NCBI GenBank assembly: GCA_021803085.1
Contig: JAJZMD010000147.1
Span: 1 to 39,584 of the forward strand
Origin: Actinomycetes bacterium
GTDB taxonomy: Bacteria > Actinomycetota > Acidimicrobiia > Acidimicrobiales > RAAP-2
Reading direction: 5' to 3'
DNA length: 39,584 bases
This document shows, piece by piece, positions 16,272 through 24,921 of this stretch; position 1 is the first letter of the stretch; each line of letters starts with the position of its first letter. The notes under the pieces are model-generated. The model searched no databases. It saw only the letters and a program-made list of their open reading frames with translations, and was not told the DNA's origin. A program made the position numbers and the translations under genes.

Positions 16272-16300
16272 TTGACGCTTCTCTCGAAGGTAGGTAGGTT
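16272..16300 (+). promoter_or_regulatory. predicted promoter of the first CocE-type hydrolase
   Basis: -35 TTGACG (16272-16277), 17-base spacer ending in GGTAGG, -10 TAGGTT (16295-16300). The leader to the ATG at 16389 would be about 80 bases. The spacer holds TCTC-GAAG-GTAG (16282-16293), a relaxed version of the cluster motif. Confidence 0.65.
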
Positions 16301-16388
16301 CCTTGCACAACCGGGGAATGGTTGCATGATCATGCACATTTCCTGACTTCTGACTCACGCTCCTAGGGGTGGACCGAAGGGGGATGTG

Positions 16389-18071
16389 ATGACCGCAGAG
16401 ACGTCCTCGGGCACGTCAGTGGTCCTCGGCGACGGCGATCTCGGGCCGGATGCCACCGTCGACCGCAATCTGATGGTCTCGATGCGCGACGGGGTTCGCC
16501 TCGCCTGCGACGTCTACCGGCCGACGGCGCCGGGCCGGTACCCGGTGCTGTACGCGGTGTCGCCGTACATAAAGGACACGGTCTACCTGCCGACGGCGGG
16601 CGTCTACCGCTACCGGGAGACCGGCAACATCGCCAAGTGGGTCGACAAGGGCTACGTCTACGTCCACGCCGACGCCCGGGGCGCCGGGCAGTCCGAGGGA
16701 GTGTTCGAGCGGTTCTCCCAAGAGGAGCTTCGCGACCTCTACGACATGATCGAGTGGTGCGGCGTGCAGTCCTGGTCGAACGGCAGGGTTGGGACGATCG
16801 GAGAGTCCTACTACGGGATCGTCCAGTGGTTCGCCGCGGCCCAGAAGCCGCCGCACCTCGCCTGCATCGCGCCCTACGACGCGTCGACCGACCTCTACAG
16901 GAACTCGGTGTACAAGGGGGGGATCTATTTCACGAGCTTCCAGAACCACTGGTACTCGAACAGCGTGCGGAACCGCCACTTGATCGACTACGCCGAGCGG
17001 CCCCAGCGCGACGACTACATGTCCTACGACTACCTGCGCGAGCAGGCCCTGCACCCGACGTTCGACGAGTACTGGGAGGGCCGCCGAGCGGAGCTCTCCG
17101 AGATCGACGTCCCGGTCTTCTCGATCGGCAACTGGATGGGCACGATGGTGCACCTCCTCGGGAACATCCAGGGCTATCTCGAGGTGAAGGGGCCCAAGAA
17201 GCTGCTCGTGAACGTCGGCGACGCCCAGGCGCTCTTCCTCCACCCCTATGTCGAAGAGCAGCTGACGCGTTGGTACGACCACTGGCTGAAGGGCGTCGAC
17301 AACGGCGTGATGGACGAGGCGCCGATCCGGATCTACGTGCGCAACGGCGAGGGCTACCGCGACGAGCACGAGTGGCCCCTCGCCCGCACCGAGTACCGCA
17401 AGCTGTACCTCGCGCCGGGACCCTCGGGAGCCGCCGAGTCCCTGAACGACGGGCGCCTCACGTGGGAGGAGCCCGCCGGCGAGGTCGTGCCGACGAGCTA
17501 CACCTACCCCGATCCCGCGTGGACCTTCCCAGGGACGGGCAGCTCGGTGCGCGGCAGGAGCGGGATGCTCCACAACACCCGCAAGATCCTCACCTTCACG
17601 AGCGAGCCCTTCGACGAGGACACCGAGGTGACCGGCCCGGTCGTCTTGCACCTGTGGGCCTCCTCCTCGGCGCACGACACGCAGTTCATCGTGAAGCTCG
17701 TCGACGTGCCGCCGCTCACGCCCGAGGTCCGCCAAGCGATCGAGACGCTCGACGTCGCGCCACCGGCGCAGCTCGTGACCGAGGGCTGGCTGCGCGCGTC
17801 GCACCGGGAGCTCGACCCGGCCCGGAGCACGCCGACGAGCCCCTATCACACCCACGTCGACCCCCAGCCCCTCGAGCCCGGCGCGATCTACGAGTTCGAC
17901 ATCGAGATCTGGCCTACCTGCTGGGTCTTCCAAAAGGGTCACCGGCTCCGATTGGACCTCGCGTCCCTCGACCAGCTCGGTCAGTACTACCTCGGGCACC
18001 TGAGGGCGACGGACACCTTCCACCACGACGCCGAGCACCCGAGCCACCTCCTGCTCCCCGTCATCCCCTGA
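16389..18071 (+). CDS. CocE/NonD-type alpha/beta hydrolase, X-Pro dipeptidyl-peptidase S15 family (copy 1)
   Basis: 560 residues from ATG 16389 (GTG 16386 is also in frame; an AGGGGG site fits either). The S15-type hydrolase domain (to ~350) has VSMRDGVRLACDVYRP at the start and nucleophile S140 in GTIGESYYG. The C-terminal beta-sandwich PepX_C domain starts near KILTFTSEPFD and ends with FQKGHRLRLDLAS and the usual LLLPVIP. No signal peptide, so cytosolic. Relatives include cocaine esterase, glutaryl-7-ACA acylase and amino-ester hydrolases, so it may cut an ester or amide imported by a liv system. From codon 11 on it is identical to the gene at 18151. Confidence 0.88.
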   Translation: MTAETSSGTSVVLGDGDLGPDATVDRNLMVSMRDGVRLACDVYRPTAPGRYPVLYAVSPYIKDTVYLPTAGVYRYRETGNIAKWVDKGYVYVHADARGAGQSEGVFERFSQEELRDLYDMIEWCGVQSWSNGRVGTIGESYYGIVQWFAAAQKPPHLACIAPYDASTDLYRNSVYKGGIYFTSFQNHWYSNSVRNRHLIDYAERPQRDDYMSYDYLREQALHPTFDEYWEGRRAELSEIDVPVFSIGNWMGTMVHLLGNIQGYLEVKGPKKLLVNVGDAQALFLHPYVEEQLTRWYDHWLKGVDNGVMDEAPIRIYVRNGEGYRDEHEWPLARTEYRKLYLAPGPSGAAESLNDGRLTWEEPAGEVVPTSYTYPDPAWTFPGTGSSVRGRSGMLHNTRKILTFTSEPFDEDTEVTGPVVLHLWASSSAHDTQFIVKLVDVPPLTPEVRQAIETLDVAPPAQLVTEGWLRASHRELDPARSTPTSPYHTHVDPQPLEPGAIYEFDIEIWPTCWVFQKGHRLRLDLASLDQLGQYYLGHLRATDTFHHDAEHPSHLLLPVIP

Positions 18072-18081
18072 GCGGCGCCGG
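16419..18081 (+). repeat. 1,663-bp direct repeat, unit 1
   Basis: Identical, as far as I can see by reading both copies and their translations in several frames, to 18166-19828 (offset 1,747). It begins 10 codons inside the hydrolase gene and ends 10 bases after its stop. The bases just outside each end differ between copies. Confidence 0.9.
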
Positions 18082-18150
18082 CGTGCGCCCAGGGTCCGAA
18101 GACGACGCGCTCTTGTCCCAAAGGAGCGCTCACCCCCTGAAAGGAGCCCC

Positions 18151-19818
18151 ATGACTGAACCGAAGGTGGTCCTCGGCGACGGCGATCTCGGGCCGGATGC
18201 CACCGTCGACCGCAATCTGATGGTCTCGATGCGCGACGGGGTTCGCCTCGCCTGCGACGTCTACCGGCCGACGGCGCCGGGCCGGTACCCGGTGCTGTAC
18301 GCGGTGTCGCCGTACATAAAGGACACGGTCTACCTGCCGACGGCGGGCGTCTACCGCTACCGGGAGACCGGCAACATCGCCAAGTGGGTCGACAAGGGCT
18401 ACGTCTACGTCCACGCCGACGCCCGGGGCGCCGGGCAGTCCGAGGGAGTGTTCGAGCGGTTCTCCCAAGAGGAGCTTCGCGACCTCTACGACATGATCGA
18501 GTGGTGCGGCGTGCAGTCCTGGTCGAACGGCAGGGTTGGGACGATCGGAGAGTCCTACTACGGGATCGTCCAGTGGTTCGCCGCGGCCCAGAAGCCGCCG
18601 CACCTCGCCTGCATCGCGCCCTACGACGCGTCGACCGACCTCTACAGGAACTCGGTGTACAAGGGGGGGATCTATTTCACGAGCTTCCAGAACCACTGGT
18701 ACTCGAACAGCGTGCGGAACCGCCACTTGATCGACTACGCCGAGCGGCCCCAGCGCGACGACTACATGTCCTACGACTACCTGCGCGAGCAGGCCCTGCA
18801 CCCGACGTTCGACGAGTACTGGGAGGGCCGCCGAGCGGAGCTCTCCGAGATCGACGTCCCGGTCTTCTCGATCGGCAACTGGATGGGCACGATGGTGCAC
18901 CTCCTCGGGAACATCCAGGGCTATCTCGAGGTGAAGGGGCCCAAGAAGCTGCTCGTGAACGTCGGCGACGCCCAGGCGCTCTTCCTCCACCCCTATGTCG
19001 AAGAGCAGCTGACGCGTTGGTACGACCACTGGCTGAAGGGCGTCGACAACGGCGTGATGGACGAGGCGCCGATCCGGATCTACGTGCGCAACGGCGAGGG
19101 CTACCGCGACGAGCACGAGTGGCCCCTCGCCCGCACCGAGTACCGCAAGCTGTACCTCGCGCCGGGACCCTCGGGAGCCGCCGAGTCCCTGAACGACGGG
19201 CGCCTCACGTGGGAGGAGCCCGCCGGCGAGGTCGTGCCGACGAGCTACACCTACCCCGATCCCGCGTGGACCTTCCCAGGGACGGGCAGCTCGGTGCGCG
19301 GCAGGAGCGGGATGCTCCACAACACCCGCAAGATCCTCACCTTCACGAGCGAGCCCTTCGACGAGGACACCGAGGTGACCGGCCCGGTCGTCTTGCACCT
19401 GTGGGCCTCCTCCTCGGCGCACGACACGCAGTTCATCGTGAAGCTCGTCGACGTGCCGCCGCTCACGCCCGAGGTCCGCCAAGCGATCGAGACGCTCGAC
19501 GTCGCGCCACCGGCGCAGCTCGTGACCGAGGGCTGGCTGCGCGCGTCGCACCGGGAGCTCGACCCGGCCCGGAGCACGCCGACGAGCCCCTATCACACCC
19601 ACGTCGACCCCCAGCCCCTCGAGCCCGGCGCGATCTACGAGTTCGACATCGAGATCTGGCCTACCTGCTGGGTCTTCCAAAAGGGTCACCGGCTCCGATT
19701 GGACCTCGCGTCCCTCGACCAGCTCGGTCAGTACTACCTCGGGCACCTGAGGGCGACGGACACCTTCCACCACGACGCCGAGCACCCGAGCCACCTCCTG
19801 CTCCCCGTCATCCCCTGA
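18151..19818 (+). CDS. CocE/NonD-type alpha/beta hydrolase, X-Pro dipeptidyl-peptidase S15 family (copy 2)
   Basis: 555 residues from ATG 18151, with GAAAGGAG 5 bases upstream. It is the same protein as copy 1 apart from its own five-residue start (MTEPK instead of MTAETSSGTS); nucleophile S135 in GTIGESYYG. The 84-base spacer between the repeats carries its own ribosome site but no obvious promoter, so both copies are probably read from 16272. Two identical active genes suggest a dosage advantage, a very recent duplication or ongoing gene conversion. The two distinct N-termini mean it is not a plain copy-paste of the whole gene. Confidence 0.88.
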   Translation: MTEPKVVLGDGDLGPDATVDRNLMVSMRDGVRLACDVYRPTAPGRYPVLYAVSPYIKDTVYLPTAGVYRYRETGNIAKWVDKGYVYVHADARGAGQSEGVFERFSQEELRDLYDMIEWCGVQSWSNGRVGTIGESYYGIVQWFAAAQKPPHLACIAPYDASTDLYRNSVYKGGIYFTSFQNHWYSNSVRNRHLIDYAERPQRDDYMSYDYLREQALHPTFDEYWEGRRAELSEIDVPVFSIGNWMGTMVHLLGNIQGYLEVKGPKKLLVNVGDAQALFLHPYVEEQLTRWYDHWLKGVDNGVMDEAPIRIYVRNGEGYRDEHEWPLARTEYRKLYLAPGPSGAAESLNDGRLTWEEPAGEVVPTSYTYPDPAWTFPGTGSSVRGRSGMLHNTRKILTFTSEPFDEDTEVTGPVVLHLWASSSAHDTQFIVKLVDVPPLTPEVRQAIETLDVAPPAQLVTEGWLRASHRELDPARSTPTSPYHTHVDPQPLEPGAIYEFDIEIWPTCWVFQKGHRLRLDLASLDQLGQYYLGHLRATDTFHHDAEHPSHLLLPVIP

Positions 19819-19828
19819 GCGGCGCCGG
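18166..19828 (+). repeat. 1,663-bp direct repeat, unit 2
   Basis: Second unit of the repeat at 16419-18081, separated from it by 84 unique bases (18082-18165). It ends 10 bases after the copy-2 stop codon. Confidence 0.9.
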
Positions 19829-19868
19829 AGCTCGTAGGCGCGGGGCCCGGGAGCAAGCACGTGCTTCG

Positions 19869-19897
19869 TTGACACCCCTTCCGGCAGTAGGTAGTAT
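19869..19897 (+). promoter_or_regulatory. strong predicted promoter of the second liv operon
   Basis: Consensus -35 TTGACA (19869-19874), exactly 17 bases, -10 TAGTAT (19892-19897), about 58 bases before livK. The spacer ends in GTAGG and includes TTCC-GGCA-GTAG (19879-19890), aligning with the promoters at 9043 and 16272. Confidence 0.75.
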
Positions 19898-19954
19898 CCG
19901 TGTGGAACGACGGATCGACCGACCCGACAGACACGCCGAACCGAGGGGGTTCAG

Positions 19955-21304
19955 ATGCACGACGCACTTCAGCGGGGCTCCGAGTTGGGCGCGAGGCGGT
20001 GGCCAGTGTCGCATCGGCCGCTGCGGAGCTCGATCACCGTCGCGCTCGCGGGCGGCCTGGCGCTGCTCGGCTGCGGACTCACGGCACCTGCCGCGGGTGC
20101 CAGCTCGGGCGTGTTGAAGATCGCTGCCATTGCTCCGCTGTCCGGAGCCACAGCGACACTCGGCAAGATCATGGAAGGCCCTTGTGCCGGCGCAGTGACA
20201 GTCGTCAACAAAGCGGGTGGAGTTCTGGGGCACAAGTTGGTCTGCTACCCCGTGAACGACCTTGGCGATCCGGCAGATGCAGTTGCCAACGTCAGCAGGG
20301 CTCTTGCCACCACTAGCAACATCGTAGGTGCCATCGGCCTCACGAGCGCGACGGCAGCCACCGAGGTGCCGATCCTGAACTCCGCGAAGGTGACGATGGT
20401 CTCCCAGAACGGACTGAGCGAATTCACAAGCCACTTCTACCCCTACTTCTGGCGCATGACCCCGCCGGACTTCGACGGTGGTGCAGCGCTTGGACTCGTT
20501 GCTGTGCACCAAGGCTTCAAGAAGGTCGCCGTCCTGATCCAGAACTCCACAGCCAACACCGGCACACGACCTGGCATCGTGAACGCGCTAAAACAGCATC
20601 ACGTGAAGATCGCCTCGAACCTCGTCATCCCGGGCGACGCATCCTCCTACGATTCCGTCATCAACGGAATCCGGGGAGCGAAGCCCGACGGACTGATCAT
20701 CTCGGCCGACGTCCAGACGACGGTGACCCTTCTATCGGAGTACAAGAGCCTGAACAGCGGCCAGGTGCCCCCGGTGATCGTGCCGACCGGAATCCTCGGC
20801 TCGAGCCTGGACAGCGCTGTGAAGAAGCTCATGGGCGTCAAGTACATGACGCATGACCTCACGCTCGTGGGCACGTACGTGGACACATCGAGCCCGGCGT
20901 TCAAGCAGTACGAGGCGGCTGTCAAGCACACTTCCATCGGTGCCACCGAAGCTTCGGCGATCCTCGCAACCCAGGCGATCGGGACGATCTACGACGGCAT
21001 CATCGTGATGTCCCTAGCCATGGACGCTGCTCACAGCACCACCCCTGCTGTGTACAACAAGTACATGGCGGAGGTGACGAAATCCCGGAAGGGGGCCGTG
21101 GTCGTCCACACGTACGCCCAGGGCGTGAAGGCGCTGAAGCAACGACGCTCGATCCAGTACGTCGGGGTCACCGGACCAGTCGCGTTCGACAAGTTCCACA
21201 ATTCGAGCGGCGAGTACGCCTCCTTCACGCTTACCGCGAAGGACAACGTGGTCACCGGCAAGATCATCGGTCCGGCGACAATCTCCGCCATCACGAAGGG
21301 CTGA
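19955..21304 (+). CDS. livK: branched-chain amino-acid-type ABC transporter substrate-binding protein LivK (copy 2)
   Basis: 449 residues, ATG 19955 with GAGGGGG 6 bases upstream. The signal peptide has a hydrophobic stretch ending in LALLGCG, which fits a lipobox (LLGC), so this copy may be a lipoprotein, unlike copy 1. The mature part starts with LKIAAIAPLSGATATLG and shares TEVPILNSAKVTM, YDGIIVMSLAMDAAHS and VAFDKFHNSSG with copy 1, but overall divergence is large. The base composition is visibly less GC-rich than the neighbouring hydrolase genes, which may point to separate acquisition. First gene of an operon of five. Confidence 0.92.
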   Translation: MHDALQRGSELGARRWPVSHRPLRSSITVALAGGLALLGCGLTAPAAGASSGVLKIAAIAPLSGATATLGKIMEGPCAGAVTVVNKAGGVLGHKLVCYPVNDLGDPADAVANVSRALATTSNIVGAIGLTSATAATEVPILNSAKVTMVSQNGLSEFTSHFYPYFWRMTPPDFDGGAALGLVAVHQGFKKVAVLIQNSTANTGTRPGIVNALKQHHVKIASNLVIPGDASSYDSVINGIRGAKPDGLIISADVQTTVTLLSEYKSLNSGQVPPVIVPTGILGSSLDSAVKKLMGVKYMTHDLTLVGTYVDTSSPAFKQYEAAVKHTSIGATEASAILATQAIGTIYDGIIVMSLAMDAAHSTTPAVYNKYMAEVTKSRKGAVVVHTYAQGVKALKQRRSIQYVGVTGPVAFDKFHNSSGEYASFTLTAKDNVVTGKIIGPATISAITKG

Positions 21305-21352
21305 GGCAGTCAAGACCGGCTGAAGCAAAAAAGGGCAGACGACAGTTCACTG

Positions 21353-22243
21353 ATGAGCATCTTTGTCTCTGCAGTCGGCTTCGGTGTCGCCTCCGGAGCA
21401 GTCATCGCCCTCGCGAGCCTCGGGTTCACGCTTCAGTTCGGCTTGACCAACACGCTGAACATTGCGTACGGCTCCTTCATCACCCTGGCAGCCTTTGTGG
21501 GCTACGGTTTCGTCCAGTTCGGGTTGAGCCCGTGGACCACGATGGCGATCGTGGCGGCGATCATGGGCGTGCTGTCCGTCGCGTACTACGGTGGGTTCAT
21601 TCGAAGCCTCATCCGTCGGTCGATCGGCTTCGGACCACTGGCGATCGCGACGGCAGCCGCGCTGATCTTCATCGAGTACACGATCGTCCTGGTTGCTGGG
21701 ACCACAACCAGGAGCTACGGCCTGACGTCCGGGACGACGTACCATCTCTGGGACTTCGTCTGGACGAGCACGCAGGTCGCGATCATCGTGCTCGCCGCTG
21801 CTCTCGTCACCATGTTCCAGCTGGGGCTCCGCACGACGCGTCTCGGACGAGCGCTGAGAGCGACCGCCGCCAACCGGACGCTGGCTCGAGCGTGCGGGAT
21901 CCGGGTAGAGCGGGTGAGCGTGGGTGCCTGGATGATCTCCGGCCTGTTGTGCGGGGTCGCAGGCGTCGCGCTCGCGATGACGACGCAGGCCTTCACGTAC
22001 AACTTGGGTTTGACATTTCTCATCGTGATCATCGCGGCAGCTGTCGTCGGAGGGATCGGCGAGCCGCTGGGCGCGGTCACCGGTGGGCTCATCATCGGGC
22101 TCGTCACCCAAGTCTCTGCTGCGTACTTCAACCCGGCGTACAGCGATGTCGCCGCGTTCGTACTTCTCATTGCTGCATTGCTGCTCCGCCCGACGGGTTT
22201 GTTCGGCGGCCAGGCCCGTCGAAGCAACGTCGCCACCGCATGA
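21353..22243 (+). CDS. livH: branched-chain amino-acid-type ABC transporter permease LivH (copy 2)
   Basis: 296 residues with about eight membrane segments. It shows the LivH entry TLQFGLTNTLNIAYGS and loop TRLGRALRATAANRTLARACG. It aligns along its length with copy 1. The ribosome site before ATG 21353 is weak (AAGGG is 16 bases away). The gap from livK is 48 bases and, unlike in copy 1, shows no hairpins. Its stop lies 10 bases before the proposed ATT start of livM-livG. Confidence 0.92.
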   Translation: MSIFVSAVGFGVASGAVIALASLGFTLQFGLTNTLNIAYGSFITLAAFVGYGFVQFGLSPWTTMAIVAAIMGVLSVAYYGGFIRSLIRRSIGFGPLAIATAAALIFIEYTIVLVAGTTTRSYGLTSGTTYHLWDFVWTSTQVAIIVLAAALVTMFQLGLRTTRLGRALRATAANRTLARACGIRVERVSVGAWMISGLLCGVAGVALAMTTQAFTYNLGLTFLIVIIAAAVVGGIGEPLGAVTGGLIIGLVTQVSAAYFNPAYSDVAAFVLLIAALLLRPTGLFGGQARRSNVATA

Positions 22244-22253
22244 GGGAGCCAAC

Positions 22254-24170
22254 ATTTCTGGTATCCAGTTCTACGTCGTAGTCCTCTTGGTGTACTTCGC
22301 CACGGACCTTCTCGCGGCCTGGGGATTGAACCTGGAGTACGGAGTCGCGGGGGTGCTGAACTTCGGCTATATCGCATGCGTCGCTGTCGGCGCTTACGCC
22401 TATGGAGTGCTGACCCTCCCCTCCCCCGCCGTGAACGGGAATTATCAGCACTACGTGCTCGGGCTTCATCTCGAGCCGGCGGCCGCGTTCGTCATCGTGA
22501 TCGTGGTCGGATGCGTGTTCGGCGGATTGGTGGGTCTCGTCGGACGCCATCGCCTCCGTCCTGACTACCAGGCGATCATGCTGCTCGTCGTCGCTGCCGT
22601 GGCGCTCGCGGTCTCAGAGGCCGACACGGCGCTCGTGAACGGGAACCCAGGCCTGACGCTGCTTCCGAACCCACTCGGGACAACTGGGCCTACCGCAGGG
22701 AACGGGTGGGTCTATGTTGGAATTCTGCTCGCGATCTGCTTCGCGGGCTATTTCGTTCTTCGTCGGTTCTCCGACGGCCCACTCGGAAGGTCGCTTCGAG
22801 CCGTGCGCGACGACTCGGACGCGGCGCTGGCGATCGGGAAGGACGTCGTCGGTCTCCGGATGCTCGCGCAAGTCGTGGGCGGCGGATTCGGCGCGTTGGC
22901 AGGTGGCTTGCTTGCCGCGTTCATCGGTGCATGGGCTCCCTCTGCGTGGAGCTTTTCCGAGACGCTGTCTCTTCTGACGGCGGTCATCGTGGGCGGTGTC
23001 GCGAGCAACTACGGGGTGGTGGCAGGGGTCATCCTGGTACCGGTCGTCTTGCAACAGCTCTCGCAGTTCGTCCCTGGTCTCAACACACGGCCGCAGCTGG
23101 CTGCCGACATCGGATGGATGGTCACCTCGGCGCTCACGATCTTCTTCATCTGGTTCCGCCCGACGGGCATCGTGCCGGACCGCCGTCCTCGGTACGGGGT
23201 GGGGCGGCACCGTCGGGTGTGGAGCTACGCACCGGAGCCGGCGAACATGGTGGTCGACGTCCCTGTGCACCCGCCCGTTTCCCGAGCAACGAGCCCGATG
23301 AACGCCGACAGCGGGGTCTCGCAAGCGTCTCTTGACGCGGGCGCGATCCTCACTGCTACCTCCTTCGCACTCCCGCGGCGTCCAGGCGTGCCCGCGCCGA
23401 CGCCGAGCTTTGCGGGACCCCTTTTGGAGGTGTCAGACGTCGTCGTCAGATTCGGTGGCGTGCGTGCAGTCGACGGAGTCTCGCTGCAGGTCCCGGCAGG
23501 TGCGGTCACCGGGCTCATCGGACCGAACGGAGCTGGCAAGTCCACCCTGGTCAACGCACTGACCGGATTCCTTCGACCCGAGTCGGGCCGCATCTCGTTC
23601 AACGGCCAGGAGATCTCCGACCAGCCCGCCCATCGCCGCGCGAGGGCTGGCCTCGTACGAAGCTTCCAGCTCTCCCGCCAGTTCTCACGCCTCAGCGTCA
23701 TCGAGAACCTCCTCGTCGGGCGACAGTCGCACCCCGCGGAGTCCGCGTTGGGAATCGCCCTTGGTCTTCGGTACTGGAAGCAGGCAGAGGTGGAGAACGT
23801 CGACCGCGCCTGGGAGCTCCTCCGGGCGTTCGACCTCCATGCGAAGGCGAACATGACCGCATCGAGCTTGAGCGGGGGCGAGCGGCGGATGGTCGAGCTC
23901 ATGCGGGCGCTCATGACGGAACCGAAGATGCTCGTGTTGGACGAGCCACTTGCAGGACTCAGCCCTGCCTGGGCGAGGCGTTTCGAAGAGGCCTTGATGC
24001 AGCTGCGCTCCTCGGGGATCGGGTTCTTCTTGATCGAGCACGAGCTGGGGATCATCGAGCGGCAATGCCAAGAAGTTGTCATGATGGCACGCGGCCGAGT
24101 TCTCTCGGTGGGAACGATGGAAGAGCTGCGGATGCAGCCGGAAGTGCAGGCCGCATATGTCATGGGCTGA
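22254..24170 (+). CDS. livMG: fused permease/ATP-binding protein LivM-LivG with a probable ATT start (copy 2)
   Basis: 638 residues in one uninterrupted frame. Residues 1-305 are LivM (membrane segments, GVAGVLNFGY, loop GRSLRAVRDDSDAALAIG). Residues about 305-388 are a Pro/Ser/Ala linker. Residues 389-638 are LivG with Walker [10 protein letters not shown] (423-431), LSGGERRMVEL (539 on), Walker B VLDEP (561-565) and H-loop LIEHELGIIE. No ATG, GTG or TTG lies at the right place. ATT 22254 has GAGGGAG 5 bases upstream, and its product aligns residue for residue with the LivM1 start (five residues before a shared Phe-Tyr). Downstream TTG/GTG would remove part of the first helix. Confidence 0.85.
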   Translation: MSGIQFYVVVLLVYFATDLLAAWGLNLEYGVAGVLNFGYIACVAVGAYAYGVLTLPSPAVNGNYQHYVLGLHLEPAAAFVIVIVVGCVFGGLVGLVGRHRLRPDYQAIMLLVVAAVALAVSEADTALVNGNPGLTLLPNPLGTTGPTAGNGWVYVGILLAICFAGYFVLRRFSDGPLGRSLRAVRDDSDAALAIGKDVVGLRMLAQVVGGGFGALAGGLLAAFIGAWAPSAWSFSETLSLLTAVIVGGVASNYGVVAGVILVPVVLQQLSQFVPGLNTRPQLAADIGWMVTSALTIFFIWFRPTGIVPDRRPRYGVGRHRRVWSYAPEPANMVVDVPVHPPVSRATSPMNADSGVSQASLDAGAILTATSFALPRRPGVPAPTPSFAGPLLEVSDVVVRFGGVRAVDGVSLQVPAGAVTGLIGPNGAGKSTLVNALTGFLRPESGRISFNGQEISDQPAHRRARAGLVRSFQLSRQFSRLSVIENLLVGRQSHPAESALGIALGLRYWKQAEVENVDRAWELLRAFDLHAKANMTASSLSGGERRMVELMRALMTEPKMLVLDEPLAGLSPAWARRFEEALMQLRSSGIGFFLIEHELGIIERQCQEVVMMARGRVLSVGTMEELRMQPEVQAAYVMG

Positions 24171-24912
24171 GGGGCAGCCGCTCGCACGCAACCTGCGGTG
24201 TGAGGATGTCGTGGCTGGCTACGGCGACGTGCCGATCCTGAAGGGCATCACCGTCACGGCACATGCCGGACGCGTGCTCGCCGTCGTGGGACCCAACGGA
24301 GCCGGAAAGAGCACGTTGCTGCGTGCGTTGCTCGGCTTGCTGCAAGTCAGGCACGGACGCATCTTCCTGGGGGAGCGGGACATCACCAACGAGCCGCTCG
24401 AAGAGCTCTCGCGCGCGGGCGTCGGATACGTGCCCCAGATCGACGACGTCTTCGACAGTCTCCGGGTCAGCGAGAATTTGAGCATGGGTGGATTCGTCCT
24501 GTCGCGCGCGAAGCAGCAGGAGCGCTTGGCAGTCGTCCTGGACGTGTTCCCAGCACTGTCGAAGTTGATCCGGCGTTACGCAGGTTCCTTGAGCGGCGGA
24601 GAGCGCAAGATGGTGGCGATCGCCCGCGTTCTCATGCCGGACCCTGACGTGCTCCTCCTCGACGAGCCCACCGCGGGCCTCTCGGTCGAGCTGACCCAGA
24701 TGGTGCTGGAGACCCAGGTCCGGCTCCTTGCCACCTTCGGCAAGGCTGTCTTGCTCGTCGAACAGAAGGCGGAAGCTGCACTGAAGGTGGCGGACGATGC
24801 GGCGGTGCTCGTCGACGGGCAGGTCGTGCTGACGGGAAGCGGCCCCGAGATCCTGAAGAACCGACACGTCGCCGAGATCTTCCTCGGCAGCAACATCGGC
24901 ATGAACAGGTGA
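24157..24912 (+). CDS. livF: branched-chain amino-acid-type ABC transporter ATP-binding protein LivF (copy 2)
   Basis: 251 residues. ATG 24157 overlaps the livM-livG stop by 14 bases. Walker [10 protein letters not shown] is at residues 45-53, Q-loop GYVPQ, signature LSGGERKMVAIARVL, Walker B LLLDEPTAG and VEQK in place of the H-loop His, as in LivF. It lacks the N-terminal extension of copy 1. Works with the LivG half of the fusion to drive import. Confidence 0.92.
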   Translation: MSWAEGQPLARNLRCEDVVAGYGDVPILKGITVTAHAGRVLAVVGPNGAGKSTLLRALLGLLQVRHGRIFLGERDITNEPLEELSRAGVGYVPQIDDVFDSLRVSENLSMGGFVLSRAKQQERLAVVLDVFPALSKLIRRYAGSLSGGERKMVAIARVLMPDPDVLLLDEPTAGLSVELTQMVLETQVRLLATFGKAVLLVEQKAEAALKVADDAAVLVDGQVVLTGSGPEILKNRHVAEIFLGSNIGMNR

Positions 24913-24921
24913 GCATGTGAC

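Noticed and set aside
16416..18215. Long minus-strand open frame (about 599 codons) opposite the first CocE-type gene, repeated at 18130-19875
   Set aside because: It lies wholly opposite a confidently identified hydrolase, has no family features, and its codon pattern is the mirror of the GC-rich sense gene.
22083..22253. ATG-initiated upstream extension of livM-livG overlapping livH
   Set aside because: It would add about 57 Ser/Arg-rich residues antithetic to a permease N-terminus and overlap livH by 160 bases; the ATT start with a well-spaced ribosome site fits the homologue better.
22271..22281. CTAC-GTC-GTAG inside livM-livG coding DNA
   Set aside because: The spacer is 3 bases rather than 4 and it is inside a conserved coding stretch (Tyr-Val-Val-Val), so not counted as a regulator site.
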